A program made the translations under genes and the position numbers. From Vespa crabro (Eukaryota > Arthropoda > Insecta > Hymenoptera > Vespidae), in the NCBI RefSeq assembly GCF_910589235.1, contig NC_060961.1, forward strand, positions 4,897,501-4,961,500: a stretch of 64,000 nt of DNA. Reading direction: 5' to 3'. Positions 48,161 through 60,905 of this stretch are shown piece after piece. The notes beneath the pieces were generated by a model. It was not told the origin of the DNA. It saw only the letters and a program-made list of their open reading frames with translations, and did not search any database. Each line of letters begins with the position of its first letter. The stretch's first letter is position 1.

Positions 48161-48332
48161 AAAAGAGATAAAAAAGATGGAACGGAAAAGGGAGAAACAA
48201 CCGCATAAATTATGCTTATGAGCCACTTCGTGTGTTCTGCCACCGTCATTTTAAAATTATACTTTTAAATATGGTTAAAAAAAAAGAATTATGTGATAGT
48301 GGTAGTGGTGATGGTGTTGGACAGGAGAAATA

Positions 48333-48354
48333 AAAGAGAGAGAGAGAAAGAGAA

Positions 48355-48403
<49 letters not shown>

Positions 48404-48408
48404 AAAAA
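48333..48408. repeat. (GA)n array
   Basis: GA with AAAG breaks, then about 19 pure units; 76 bp in all. Confidence 0.95.
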
Positions 48409-48776
48409 ATATGTAAGTCCTACAAAGGTTGCGGTTCTTCCGTGAAGTATCATCGTTAGAAATAGGAATAGCAACAGCAGCAGCAATGACCTTTGCAATT
48501 TGGAGAACGTGCTGTTGAGAATTTGTTAGAGGGACGAGTTTAAGATTATTATTTTTGTTAAGAGTTTTGCTGGCCTTCGCGTTGCGACCTCAAGAATAAA
48601 TTTCAAGGATTACAGTAGAATAGATAGCAATCTTTTGCAAAGAATATTGACTTCGTTCATCGTCTTAACCAATTTAAAACAAAAGTTTGACAGATTTCTT
48701 ATGTAATTTCAACTTTCTTTTTGCAACTCGTTGTCTTTCAAAAACTTGACCTTTCTATACTTTTTCCTATTTTTTC

Positions 48777-48830
48777 TCCCCCCCCTCTCTCTCTCTCTCT
48801 CCCTCTCTGTCTCTCTTTTTTTTTTTTCTT
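48777..48830. repeat. Poly-C, (CT)n and poly-T pyrimidine tract
   Basis: C8, about nine CT units, CCCTCTCTGTCTCTC, then T12. Confidence 0.92.
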
Positions 48831-49405
48831 TCGTTAAACACGAAGGTTCATAATCATCATCGTGAACATAACTGCAGTCAAATATTTACCAGTCTCGTGA
48901 CAACGAATAATGTTTGAGCTTGTTGAAAAAAAGAAGAAAAAAAAAATTAAGTCCTTATTGGTATAACATGTGTTATCGAATATTAACGAGAATGATTACA
49001 GAGTTAAGACTCAAAGTGCAATAAGGATATTTAAGATGCAATGATATCCTTAAAAATTCCATGAGATGAAATGTTCGTGCGTTACGTTGCTTTCTATTTC
49101 ACTATCATGTAACATCATTTAGAGAAAACAAAGCTAATTCATCAAAAGCTCGTTAAACGTTCGTCAGTTGACTAAAGCTATTAATAAATCTATCTTGGGT
49201 AAATATTTCTGTTCTCGTAAGGACAACGTACGATTACGTCGAGATATTATAAAATTTATCGTTCTCGTTCTTAGCATCGTTAGTACATTCGGAAGGACTA
49301 TTGTTTCACAAATCTAAAAACGATGTAATCCGTCATAGATCGCTTTCAATATTTTGAAAATCTCTTTAATTCTTTTGATATTTCGTAGAAAATTGGTTCG
49401 TTAAA

Positions 49406-49406
49406 G

Positions 49407-49434
<28 letters not shown>
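49406..49434. repeat. Poly-A tract
   Basis: About 28 consecutive A residues ending GGGC. Confidence 0.95.
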
Positions 49435-49438
<4 letters not shown>

Positions 49439-50730
49439 TTTCTCTCGTCGAAAAGTCGATGATTCCAGCGATGACTTTCTTTTATCTTTGTACGACGTGC
49501 GCTTATGTGTGTATGTCATGATACGTGGAAAAAAAAAGGAAAAGAAAAAAAAGGATTGAAAAAGTAAGCAGCATATTCTACTTTCCTTCTCCTTTCCTCT
49601 TCGTCCATTCGTACGTGCGATTCGAAAGTAGATCTCTACCTTGAAGATACTTGACATTCTTTCCTCACAAGCATTTCTCTCCGCTAGTTCCTCTTTTTTT
49701 CACCGTCACTTTATTCTCTCTCGTTTTGTCTCGTTTCATTTTTTCCATCGTTTTTCACTCTTTCCTATTTCTCGAGTTCTGCGTTGAGCACTTTCCGCGT
49801 TAAATTGAAGCGATTGACTACTTCGATATTCCGAGTTTCTTTCTCTCTCTCTCTCTCTCTTTGTCTCTCTCTTTATCCTTCTTTCGTTCATCTATCAGAA
49901 GATCAAGCAACCAATCCTCTTTCCTTTCTTTGATCGAGTGAGATTATATAGGGAATGAGTCACGTTACATATTCGAAGTAGATATTTGATTAACGTGAAT
50001 GAAAAAGTATTAAGAGAAAATATTACGACGTATTCAAGTATTTAAATTATTTTAAAAAGTAATCCCGAACAAATTTCATGTTATGCAATTTTTCTTAAAG
50101 GCATTTAAATGTAGAACATTTATTTACGAAAATGAATGATAAAATTAATAAGAATAATAATTTTTACATAATAACGTAGACGAAAAGTAAATTTATATAA
50201 AAGTATCAATAAAAAGGAGTTTTTAACAACTTGTAATCAAATGATTGCATCTACCATATACCATTGCACATTTGAGGATACAAAACAATCCTATTATCTT
50301 TTCAACTGACTCTTTATATTTCTCTCGTGATACTATTCTCGTTTAGGTACTCTCTTTTTATCTCTTTTACAGCAAAATACAGTAATACACATTTCACAAC
50401 ATATTATTCAAAAATTAAACGAAGCTATTATCATTATTTGATTATTCGTACGTACATCCATGAATATATATATACACTCGTAAATAACATCCGCTCATAT
50501 ACTCGTCATCATATTTTTATATTCTCGCAAAATATATGAAAATTTTTTTTATCAAGTTACCTAGTTTTAACAACTTAACAAGAAAAACAAACATTATGCT
50601 TCGATGCAAGTGACGTTTATTGTCTTCGTTATTACTCACGTCCGTTCTTTCTTTCTCCCTTTCTCTATCTTTCCTCTTTCGAACATTAGCAAGCTGACAT
50701 ACATTAGTGTAACAAAGATAAATCTAAGCC

Positions 50731-50731
<1 letters not shown>

Positions 50732-50767
<36 letters not shown>
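50732..50767. repeat. (GA)n array
   Basis: About 15 GA units. Confidence 0.95.
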
Positions 50768-50769
<2 letters not shown>

Positions 50770-51035
50770 TCGCCGAGAGCAATGGAATTCTTTGGACGTG
50801 CCATGAGACATTTATAGATACATGAATTTGGTTGGTCGGATAAGATAGAGAAAAAGAGGTAGAAAGTAGAAAGAGATGGGAATAGAAGAAGGAGAAAGGC
50901 AATGGGAAGCTCGAACGGGCACGATTTTAAATTTTCCTTCCAATTAAAGCTACGCTGGGGACTGCCTTACGTGGGTGGAAAGCAGAACATGGGTAATAGC
51001 ACAAGAGAAAAAGAGAGAGAAAGAGGAAGATTGAA

Positions 51036-51037
<2 letters not shown>

Positions 51038-51073
<36 letters not shown>
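51038..51073. repeat. (GA)n array
   Basis: About 16 GA units, preceded by a degenerate purine segment from 51004. Confidence 0.95.
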
Positions 51074-51076
<3 letters not shown>

Positions 51077-51354
51077 CACCCAGCACTTCGTCTAATCAGT
51101 TTTAAGGCGGATAGATTTTTAAGTCCAGAAACGTCGCCGAAAGTTTCACCTACTGAGTACTTTCTAGTGTGTTGCGGGGGAAGGAAGATAGATTAAGAAA
51201 GAAGAGAAAACGTAGTATGGGAGGAGGGAAAGTGGAAGAAAAGAGAAGTGAAGTAAGAAAGTATGTGATCCACGATAATGGCCGACGCCTCGGAGTTTTC
51301 TGAAAAACTTTCGAACTGAAGGTGAGTCACTCTGTCCCTCTCTCTCTCTCTCTC

Positions 51355-51372
51355 TATCTATCTATTTATCTA

Positions 51373-51419
<47 letters not shown>

Positions 51420-51426
51420 TTATCTA

Positions 51427-51469
<43 letters not shown>
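51355..51469. repeat. Compound array, 54-bp unit duplicated in tandem
   Basis: A block TATCTATCTATTTATCTATC followed by TCTTTC and a (TC)n run starts at 51355 and again at 51409. The interruptions are identical in both copies, showing a segmental tandem duplication of an already interrupted microsatellite. A further (CT)n run lies upstream from 51337. Confidence 0.9.
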
Positions 51470-52616
51470 CTTTCCTTCTCGAAGGTTTAACAGCTCCTTT
51501 ATCGTTGGACTTTCGTTGCCGTGTGAGGTGCAATCGTTATAAAAGCCTCCAAAGTGCAATATAGAGCAGCAACGTACTCGACTTTCTCAACGGACTTGGA
51601 GTTATCTAACAACTACAACCACCGTCATTATATTATATCGTTGCCATCGTTTTTTTATTACTCGAAACATGAGCGAACGAACTTTTTTGGACTAAAATCG
51701 TAACCCCGTATTTGGGTGAATCAGATGTAAATCGTATTCTTCGAACGAAGAAAACGAGGATGATATCGCTGACCCGATACGTGATAATGAATATTCGTGA
51801 AAAAATTAATAATTAAAAGCGATATATATATATATATATGTATGTATATATCAGTATGTACGCATATATAAAAACTATGATAAATGAGTCTTCTTTCCCG
51901 TATCATTTTGATAAGGATCAATTTATTTTGATTATTCTTTTTTTTTTTATTGCTTCGAAAGTTTGCAAGTACTTCATACACGAAGAAATATCGAAAATGA
52001 AATTGTTCGATCTATCGTTTATTCGTACGCGCGTGCATATATCTATATATGTGTTTTGTGTTTCTGTATATGTGTATATGTGTCTGTGTGTGTGTGATAG
52101 GAAAAGAAGATCTTACTTTCTGTTCTCTCTCTTTTCCGTTAGAGAAACGAAGACGATTCCTTCGGCCAAAGGTATCGCATTTCGAACGTTCACGTCCATT
52201 ACAGTCTGACGTATTAAGACGGTTCGCAAGCAACCACCATTAATCACTATCGAAGAATCAATCACTTTGCGCGGCACACGTCGAAACGGATAGCCTCGGT
52301 ACCTCCTCTCTGAGTGAAAATTATCCTGACCGGTGAAGCGAGAGTAGCTGTTGTAAGAAGGGTGCTCGAAGTTTAACGGAAATACCAAGCTCTCTAACTG
52401 AAACGGAGGCTAACCGAGTTCTCTTCGACTGACACACTTCGATGAGGACAAGCCAACTCCAAAATTGTACCTAAGAACTTGGCCCGTTTGTTAACCGCAA
52501 TATGATTAGAAGACATGATATTTCCCATATGCAAACTTTGATTTTAATAATTAAAATGATATTCATCCTTTTTAATATATTCCATTGATAAAAAGGGATA
52601 GGGTAAAGAAGTTTGC

Positions 52617-52671
52617 AAGAAAAAGAAGAAAAAAAAAAAGAAAAAAAGAAAAGAAAAAGAAAAAAAGAAAT
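52617..52671. repeat. A-rich purine tract
   Basis: A runs punctuated by single G bases for 55 bp. Confidence 0.88.
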
Positions 52672-52927
52672 AATAAAGTACTATGTCCTTTTAGCTCGAT
52701 ATAGTACAAAGGATAAATAACAACTTACGCAGACACGATTGATGATAATATCGCAACGAAAAGATATGTAATTTTCTATCGTAGAGCGACCTAACGTAAA
52801 ATATTATATCGATATTTTGAAAATTTATGATGGGATTGAAACGAAGAACGTTTTAACGTAGCTCAGAATCCTACGGCAGTAAACTCTTCTTAAATCCATT
52901 TTCTTTCTCATTCCTGCACTCCTATGA

Positions 52928-52929
<2 letters not shown>

Positions 52930-52977
<48 letters not shown>
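52930..52977. repeat. (CT)n array
   Basis: About 23 pure CT units. Confidence 0.95.
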
Positions 52978-52978
<1 letters not shown>

Positions 52979-53278
52979 GGTTGCACACGATTTTATCTTC
53001 CACGTACGCCTACGAAACGGTCAATTTCTTCGTAGAATATATAAGCGTACTAACCCTGGAAAACTCGATAAAAATCTGATTGTTTTGAGGATGGAGATTT
53101 GGGGGAATATGAAAGAAGAGATAAATGATTTCCCATATAAACTGCAAATATGAAACGCAGTGTAGGGTGTATATCTACAAATAGTAAAGATCGTCTTTCG
53201 AAGAATAACTGTTTCGTAAACGACTATATTTCATTCGAAAAAACAACAATCGCGTAACGAGTAAACAAGTAAACTGAG

Positions 53279-53280
53279 TA

Positions 53281-53310
<30 letters not shown>
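53279..53310. repeat. (GA)n array
   Basis: About 14 pure GA units; faces the CT array at 53411. Confidence 0.95.
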
Positions 53311-53312
<2 letters not shown>

Positions 53313-53410
53313 GCAAAAAGAGAAAAATAAAAAAGGACGATTAAATATTGTTAGCACGAGTATATAGCTGTTTCAGCAACAAACCGCACCTGCGTCACTC
53401 GTCCACCAAG

Positions 53411-53480
53411 CCCTTTCTCTGTCTCTCTCTCTCTCTCTGTCTCTCTCTTTCTCTCTGTCTCTCTCTTTCTCTCTCTCTGA
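53411..53480. repeat. (CT)n array with regular G interruptions
   Basis: TCTCTGTCTCTCTCTTTCTC-type units recur, giving a minisatellite-like higher-order pattern. Confidence 0.9.
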
Positions 53481-53969
53481 CCATTAGTCTCTACAGAAAA
53501 AATATGATCTCTCGCAAGCTCGACAGCAACGATTCGTCGTGACGTTGCTCGAGGTAACGCGATCTACTCGGATTTGGCCGAAAGTTTAGCAAAAAAATTC
53601 GTGAAGCATGATGAAACATCACGCGAGTATAGTGTCAACATTTGAATTAAAAGTAGAAAGACGATAGAAATGAAAGAGAGAAAAAGAGGACTAGTTAATT
53701 ATACAATTCAACTATAAAAGAGAGCGACGAGTTCAGGATACATTAATCGAGTCTTTCAACGTTGCCAATGAGATTATTTTCTGTGCGACGAGTCGCTGCT
53801 TGGTACTTCTTTTCCAAGCAAAAAGGACGGTCCTATCTCTATGTGTCTGCTTTTATGTGTGAACGGCCATTTTCTGGCTCTTTGAACCGCAAAAAAGTCG
53901 GCCTCGACCACAAGCGCATACGTCGCACCACGTGCCACGCACTTGGTTATAACCCTTCTCTTTTTTTTG

Positions 53970-53971
<2 letters not shown>

Positions 53972-54012
<41 letters not shown>
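53972..54012. repeat. (CT)n array
   Basis: About 20 pure CT units. Confidence 0.95.
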
Positions 54013-54014
<2 letters not shown>

Positions 54015-54379
54015 ATCTCGTTCTCTTCCTCCTTCTTTTTCTTTTTTCTAGCTTTTCCTTCTTTCCTTTCCTATCCTTCTTTCCACGGATGGAAAGTCGT
54101 GGAAAGAGGGATAAAGTGGCAGTGATGGTGGTCGTGCTCGGTTGAGCGGAACCAAAACCGGAACGTATTTACGGAATTACATCCTGAGACTTCTTCCACC
54201 CTTTGTGTCTTTTTCCGGCCTCTCCTCTTTGTTACTCTCATTTTCTCTTTTTCTCTTTCGCTCTTTCTTTATTTCTATCTATCTATTCTTTTTACGAAGT
54301 TTCTTTTTCGACGTTAAACCCCGACAACCGCTTAAGATTCCCTCTTCGATGCTAACTGACAAACCGTTTCGACGTAACC

Positions 54380-54451
54380 TTTCTTCTTCTTCTTCTTCTT
54401 CTTCTTCTTCTTCTTCTTCTTCTTCTTCTTCTTCTTTTACTACTACTACTA
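54380..54451. repeat. Compound (TTC)n(TAC)n array
   Basis: About 18 TTC triplets, then four TAC triplets; read as poly-Ser or, on the minus strand, poly-Glu. Confidence 0.95.
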
Positions 54452-54965
54452 TTTCTTTTTCTATCTTGAACGAGCGTCCGTCCGAGCAATAAAATTTGCA
54501 TGGATTTTCTGGATCCTTACTGTTGAGAGTTTCTCTGTACGAGTTTTCTGCTACGTTCTCTCTGTCTCTGTCTATCTCTCTTTCTTTCATTCTCTTTCCA
54601 AAGGGAAAGAGAAAAATCGTGCACGTACACGGGAAGATCGCTGTGATATCAGCTCAACGTGTGTAAGGTGATATTTGCATGAAAGCATGAAAAGAAAATC
54701 AAGACAGTCGAGCTCTCGTTTTCACGTATGAATTGCATTGTAGGTTTGAAAAAACGATCGTCGGCGTCCTGTTATACTGGTATTACTCTACTTTATTTTT
54801 TAACTGAACTCTCTTTCTCTTTCCTTTTTGCTGCGAAATATCAGAAGAGAGGTAGGGTAAAAAAAAAGAAAAAAAAGGATTATAGTAAATAATACAAAAT
54901 GAAGATTCTCATATTTCGTATGAAAGGAGAAAAATACGAGGCGAGGGATAGTTAAATTCTGTGTT

Positions 54966-55020
54966 AGAAAAAAAAAAAAAAAAAAAGAAAAAAAAGAAAT
55001 AAAGAAAAAGGAAAAAAAAT
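54966..55020. repeat. A-rich tract
   Basis: A20 and further A runs with single G breaks. Confidence 0.88.
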
Positions 55021-55150
55021 GCAAAAAGAAAATAAAACATTATAATTACAAACATGCATTGATTTAAATAGATAATTAAATTGAAGAATAAATGATAATT
55101 AAGATGAATAGAAAAATGAAGTAAAACTCGTATCAGTTATTTAAATAAAC

Positions 55151-55189
<39 letters not shown>

Positions 55190-55206
55190 AAAGAAAAGAA
55201 AAGAAA
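55151..55206. repeat. Interrupted (GA)n and (AAAAG)n array
   Basis: GA units with AAAG breaks, ending in AAAAG repeats. Confidence 0.92.
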
Positions 55207-55379
55207 TCTATAATTTTTCGATGCTTTCACATGTGCATCGATTTCGGATATGTTTTCTCAGCCAGTCTCAGGACCGTAATCGAATAGAGAATAGTGGATT
55301 AACGTTGGAAGAGAGGAAAGAGGAAAAGAATCGAAATACGAAGAATTATAGACTCTGTAAAAAGAATGTGATAAAGAGA

Positions 55380-55423
55380 GAAATAGAGAGAAAGAGAGAG
55401 AGGGGGAGGGAGGGTGGAATATA

Positions 55424-55471
<48 letters not shown>
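55380..55471. repeat. Purine array: GA, GGGA and long (GA)n
   Basis: GA units, AGGGGGAGGGAGGG, a short TGGAATAT break, then about 20 pure GA units. Confidence 0.94.
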
Positions 55472-55473
<2 letters not shown>

Positions 55474-55653
55474 AAACGAATCCGAACGTCCGATGGAGAA
55501 TTAAAGCATCGAAACGAGGAACACCATTGTACTTGAGTTTTGTGAAATTCCACAAATTTTACTGTTTGCTCGACATTATTATTCTCGAAGATAAAAACCA
55601 TTTCGCTTCGAATTTTATCTCTTCTACGTTAATTTCTTCTTCCCTCTTTTTTT

Positions 55654-55656
<3 letters not shown>

Positions 55657-55709
<53 letters not shown>
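55657..55709. repeat. (TA)n array, about 26 units
   Basis: Pure TA, ending CAAATATATAATTA. Confidence 0.95.
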
Positions 55710-55710
<1 letters not shown>

Positions 55711-56034
55711 AATATATAATTATCCTCGCACTATCCCCCAGTCAAGTTTTGTTATCAATACAAAGCCAAAGAGAATGATCGTTTTTCTTATCGAGAATTC
55801 TCTTCTTCTCGTGAACGTTGATTGCACTAATTAAAGAGCGCAGTGACCCGAAAACTAAATGGAGAACCAAGGAGGTAAAGAAATCGCGTGAATCGAATGA
55901 TCCGTGAGAAATGGGAAAAACGAATAGGAAAAAAGGGAAAGAAGACGGTATTGATTTGTTGAAAGAAAAAAGATGGAAAACGCGTTGATGTTTTTCTAAA
56001 CTAGTCCATCAATGATAAGAAAAGGGAAAAATGG

Positions 56035-56039
<5 letters not shown>

Positions 56040-56072
<33 letters not shown>
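56040..56072. repeat. (CT)n array
   Basis: About 16 pure CT units. Confidence 0.95.
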
Positions 56073-56077
<5 letters not shown>

Positions 56078-56194
56078 GTACTTCGATTTTAACCGAACGA
56101 ATTCACCTTTTGTCATATTTTGAGCTTACATGTCATTTTGAACTTTCATATCAGAACGCCAGCTTTGCGAAGCTTTCTACTGTTCATACAAATA

Positions 56195-56197
<3 letters not shown>

Positions 56198-56234
<37 letters not shown>
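56198..56234. repeat. (CT)n array, followed by (CACATA)-like units
   Basis: About 17 CT units, then CACGAACACATACACATACA. Confidence 0.94.
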
Positions 56235-56235
<1 letters not shown>

Positions 56236-56975
56236 ACACGAACACATACACATACACAAATACACATACTGTTTTCGTTTGATTCATTTAAAAAGCACAG
56301 AAAAAAAAATCATATCTAATGAGACGATTATCGTTTTTTTCCGCCTATCAGCGATGCACTATTTTTTTCAGAGAGAATGACAACTCGATGACAAAAGCAA
56401 GCTATTTCGACGAATAGTCGATAGACTCGATGCTCGTGACAGATACCTTCAAAATTTCTCGAAATGTTCATTAGCGAACGATGGCTGACAGCTGGTATAA
56501 TAATATTCGAGATTGCTTGGTACAGATAGCTATCACAGGTCGACGAACTGAGCAATAACAATCCAAATTAACAGGTACATATGGTGATTACAGGTCAATG
56601 AGCTAATTATTGATAATTGTCGAAAATGTTTCCAAAGATGATATGAGAGATTTGTAATCGGCAACGATTGTTATTCGATATCTTGAAGATATCGAAGATA
56701 TTATCGCTGCTTATATGAATTAACTATTATCGCTCCTACTATCGTTCACTTTGCATTTTATTTCTCGTATTCAATTTCTCGTATTCAATTATATGGAAAT
56801 TACATATTTCCAAATTTGTTGTAATAATAAAAACTCATTCGCATTAAAAACAGTAGAAATTTTTTTGCTCGTATTTCGATCGTTCTTTCGGAACCTTTAA
56901 CCTTTTCAATCTTTATCCTATCTAAATATCTCCCGCTGACAATTGGTCTCTTTCACACAAGCATTGACAAAATCG

Positions 56976-56980
<5 letters not shown>

Positions 56981-57011
<31 letters not shown>

Positions 57012-57019
57012 AAAAAAAA
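56981..57019. repeat. Poly-A tract
   Basis: A29 then G and A9. Confidence 0.93.
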
Positions 57020-57935
57020 TCAGATGAAGATACAGTTGACGTAACAAAAACAAATATTTTCATTAAAAATATTTTGCTTTTTTTTTATTATCGACACGAT
57101 TGCCAGCTTATAAAAGATATATATATATATATATATATACTTCCATAATAACGTAATATAAGCAACTCTATATTTGAATAAAAGTAATTTACCTAAACTT
57201 TGAAAACGACGTTCCGACAAACGAAACAAATGTTTGCGTTTCGTTGAAACTACTCTTTCGTATATTTCTTTTTTTCTTTTTCCATCACGATGCAAAAGCC
57301 GTGCTTTAACCCTCCTTTTTTTTTTGTCATTTCAACTCACTGCGAGCGACAGTTTTCACTTGAAAGTTTCTATGAAAATACGAAACAAAACGTCGGTCCG
57401 TTTTAAACGAAGGATCGGACTTTCGGAGAACATCCATATAATTCTACCCTAAAAATCACTTTATACTACGAGGATCAAATCCTATCATTTCTGTAATTCC
57501 TTAGAACAGTTTATCGTTCTTTCCCATGGATCTACCATCCAATAAATCTCTACCTCCCACATTCTTCTCAAGAGTTTTTTCTCTTGTTCTTACGAAAATC
57601 CCAATATTAAATCCACGAAGATCTTCGTCAAGTTCAAGGTCAAAGATCGTAGACCATCAACGATATAATAATACGAACATTTCCATCGACAATTTAATTT
57701 AAACTAACGATCAATCGATTGATCCATCGAGTTTGTATCATGTAATTAATACGGAATGAAACAAAGCTTTCAGAAACATAACGTTATTCTATTACTATCG
57801 ATGAATTTATTAAATGTTATAATAAAACTTGAAAATCTTGTTCAATCAAATTAAATCATTAACGGTGCCAGTATTACATTTAATTCATAACACTCTTATT
57901 CGTAATTATCCTGATATATACCAACCGAAGTTATT

Positions 57936-57939
<4 letters not shown>

Positions 57940-57973
<34 letters not shown>

Positions 57974-57992
57974 CTTTTTCTTTTTCTTTCTC
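57940..57992. repeat. Compound (CT)n(TTTTTC)n array
   Basis: About 14 CT units, then four TTTTTC units. Confidence 0.95.
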
Positions 57993-58164
57993 GTATCAAT
58001 ATATAATAATTTTATTCCATTGCTTTTATCGATATTTAAACTTTCGGCAAATTCGAACGTTTGATAAAAACGACGAAGGGCAAATATTGAAAAGAAGGAA
58101 GATAAAAAAGAAAAAAAGAAAAAGGGTACCACACTTGTATCGTAAAGTAAAGATCATAAATTCT

Positions 58165-58173
58165 ATTTCTTTT

Positions 58174-58212
<39 letters not shown>

Positions 58213-58262
58213 ATTTTTCCTTCTCTCTCTTTCTCTTTATCTCCCTTTCTTTTTCTTTCTCT
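58165..58262. repeat. Pyrimidine array with (CT)n core
   Basis: TTTC-rich start, about 15 CT units, then a degenerate C/T segment. Source of the longest open frame in the window, which is therefore not a gene. Confidence 0.93.
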
Positions 58263-58979
58263 TCGTATCTTACTTTCTGGAATTTCTTTGGAAACCTCTT
58301 GTAGAAGGTACGCGTATTTGAGAATCGTCGGGTACATCTGTATATACACACCGGGTGGACGACAAATCAAGATCAACTGGCTAGGCGAGGGTGCGACTCC
58401 TCTCAAACGAGGCCATCCACATTGAAATCGAGTATATCGTAGGCGAGTAAGCGATCGAGTTGGTATAATAAATAAGACTTAAGAGGGGTCACGTTCACCC
58501 TATCGATGCCCTTACACGTAATCTTGTACGAGCTTCGGAGCCGTTCGGTTTACCATTTCTCCAAATATACTCCTTGCTAACCGTTTTGACGCTTTACGAC
58601 GAAGGAAATTGAGCACGCATTCGGTATTGCCAATCGACGATGAAGAAGAGTCGCAGAAATCTTAAATTTATATTACTTCGACGAACCTTTTAAAACTAAT
58701 CCCTTTTTTATTATTCTTTTAATCTTCTTGTACTTTTTTTTTTTTTTACATCTTCTCGTTTCACGATTAAATTTTAGGAAATTTCAAATGTAACAATGTT
58801 CGTATCGATCGAATTTTTCATAGATTACTTTATAGGGTTAATTGATTTTCGATTAATTTTGTCAAATAAAAACAATTGAGAGCTGTAAATATTTTTCTTT
58901 TTCATCGTTACGAGAAAATATATTTATTGATATCATAAACAACAATTACCCTCGTTAAACTTTTTCGTCGAGAATATCG

Positions 58980-59018
58980 GTAATCTTTTTTTTTTTTTCT
59001 TTTCTTTTCTTTTTTTTA
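58980..59018. repeat. T-rich tract
   Basis: T12 then TTTTC units. Confidence 0.87.
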
Positions 59019-59278
59019 TCCCGCATAAAATCGAATTGATATACCTGTTCTGAAATGGAATTAATCATTTCCATCAGCGAGGACTATTCCCGAAGTGACG
59101 AATTTAAAAATTGCGAAGAAAAGAAAAATTGTTGGAACGTTGCAGGCGTTGGTGGGAACGATCAATTATATGGCAGAACGGGTTATATCGTGAGGGAGAT
59201 CAAATCGGTGCAATAAAAAGGACTTGAAAGTAGCGAGCTTTATCGATATCCTTACATATAACCGAGAAAGAGAAAGAG

Positions 59279-59350
<72 letters not shown>

Positions 59351-59370
59351 TATGTATATATATACGTATG
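59279..59370. repeat. Compound (CA)n(TA)n(GATA)n array
   Basis: About 14 CA units, about six TA units, nine GATA units, then TA-rich sequence. Confidence 0.95.
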
Positions 59371-60196
59371 TGCCGACTGGGAGTTCCACTTTACGAGGAG
59401 TCTCAAAGTGGCGCGTATCGGTAATCGAGTAGAGTTTTCTTCGAGGAAATTTTTCTTCGAGGCTTTTCAAAGTCGAGAAAATCTCTAACGGATAAAGCCA
59501 AAAGGCCTATAAACCTTACGATATACGTATATTTTATACACATATCTACATTAAACTCATATCTATAGTAAAACAAATACATATCTTCTATATTATTTCT
59601 ATATATTTATATATATCTATATTTATAAATACGTAAATGTATGTTATTACATTTTAGATATTCGACGATTACAAATCTAAATTTATCTTTTATCAAATAA
59701 TCAATATTATTTAATTAATGAATAATATTATAGATATTTATATTATTTAACATTGATTTAAAAGAAAACGAAAAATCATAAATTTTTAAGGGCTATCTCA
59801 TCGTATATACTTCACGTAAAGCAAAGTATATCTCTTTCGAAGGAAAACATTTTTATCGTCGACCTAGGTAAGCGACTTCATATGAATGGTTATTAATAGT
59901 ATGAAATATGTGGAAAGAGTGTGCAAGTAGGAGGACCGCATCCACGTAAGAAAGATAAGTAAACCGAACGATTCGTTTCCTTTCCGATAACAGGAACGTC
60001 GTTCGTTTTAGAGTACGAAACGGAGTTCGACATTTTCGCCATTCTCCGTTCAAGAAGCATTTCCAAGGAGCAGGAAAGGTCATGGAAGGGAATTTTGCTT
60101 TGAAGGGAGGACCCGAGGCAAAACGATCGACAATTACGATTCGATTGGAAGAAAATTATCCGACGACTAACAAACTAATTGACTTGATTTTCTCTC

Positions 60197-60200
<4 letters not shown>

Positions 60201-60243
<43 letters not shown>
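60201..60243. repeat. (CT)n array, about 21 units
   Basis: Pure CT ending CGTTG. Confidence 0.95.
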
Positions 60244-60246
<3 letters not shown>

Positions 60247-60417
60247 GTTTTAAGATAAGAAAAGGAAAAGGAAAATGAAAAAGGAGAAAACAGATAGAAA
60301 AGACGTCTTGAAATTTGCGAGACCTTTCGGTGACGGTGGTGAATGTAACAATTTGAGAACGATGAATAAAGAAAACGGGCGTAGATTCGGCCCAGCTTTC
60401 CCATCTCTTTTTCTCTC

Positions 60418-60451
60418 TTCTCCCTCCCCCCCCCCGCTCTCTCTCTCTCTC
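60418..60451. repeat. Poly-C and (CT)n tract
   Basis: C10 (60426-60435), G, then about seven CT units. Confidence 0.92.
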
Positions 60452-60646
60452 AACCCTCTTTCATCCAACCTTTCTCATCTTGCCATTACGACGAAAACTT
60501 CATCCGTACGGAGATCGTAACGAGCTCTGATTCCGGTCTGGTAACGTGGTAAGAGAAACACTCCGGAGACACCTCCAGCGAAATTCGCTTTCTTTATCTT
60601 CTCTTTCATTCTCCTCCCTGTCGTTACCATATACTGAATCTTTCCC

Positions 60647-60649
<3 letters not shown>

Positions 60650-60690
<41 letters not shown>

Positions 60691-60694
60691 TCTC
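60650..60694. repeat. (CT)n array
   Basis: About 16 CT units then TTTCTC units. Confidence 0.95.
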
Positions 60695-60834
60695 GAACAT
60701 GTAATCATTCTTTTTCTTATACCTCTGACGGCGTAATTATTGCAGAACGAAGTTAAACCACCTTTCAACTTTACGTATTTATTTTTTTTCTCCTTCTCCC
60801 CCCTTTTTTTTCTCATTTTCTATATTGTTCCGTC

Positions 60835-60837
<3 letters not shown>

Positions 60838-60887
<50 letters not shown>

Positions 60888-60905
60888 TCTCTTTCTCTTT
60901 CTCTT
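60838..60905. repeat. (CT)n(TTTCTC)n array
   Basis: About 20 pure CT units, then four TTTCTC units. Confidence 0.95.

Larger units (their letters stand above)
48409..51336. other. Non-coding region
   Basis: 48500-49400 and 49930-50700 are AT-rich spacers in which I see nothing gene-like. A 13-codon frame starting ATGGCCGACGCC at 51278 ends in TGA two bases before a donor-like AAG|GTGAGT at 51322. Confidence 0.65.
51470..55656. other. Non-coding region
   Basis: 51480-51820 and 52110-52530 are mixed, repeat-poor sequence; the frames there lack splice support. 52720-52920 and 53530-53960 are plain. The rest is simple repeat. Confidence 0.65.
55710..59278. other. Non-coding region
   Basis: 56380-56960 is AT-rich spacer with the duplicated CAATTTCTCGTATT near 56762-56788. 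57180-57940 is plain. 58290-58660 is repeat-free and GC-richer and might be a regulatory element; its short frames overlap on both strands. Confidence 0.65.

Noticed and set aside
51278..51319. Tiny frame ATGGCCGACGCC... in good initiation context before a GTGAGT donor
   Set aside because: The frame stops (TGA) two bases before the donor after only 13 codons, so it is not a coding exon; an upstream ORF in a leader cannot be excluded.
54279..54590. Poly-glutamate (minus) and poly-serine (plus) frames
   Set aside because: Both are readings of the (TTC)n array.
57829..58425. Longest open frame (198 codons, plus strand)
   Set aside because: More than half is Leu/Ser/Phe translated from two CT/T-rich arrays; the rest has no recognisable domain and overlaps an open frame on the other strand.
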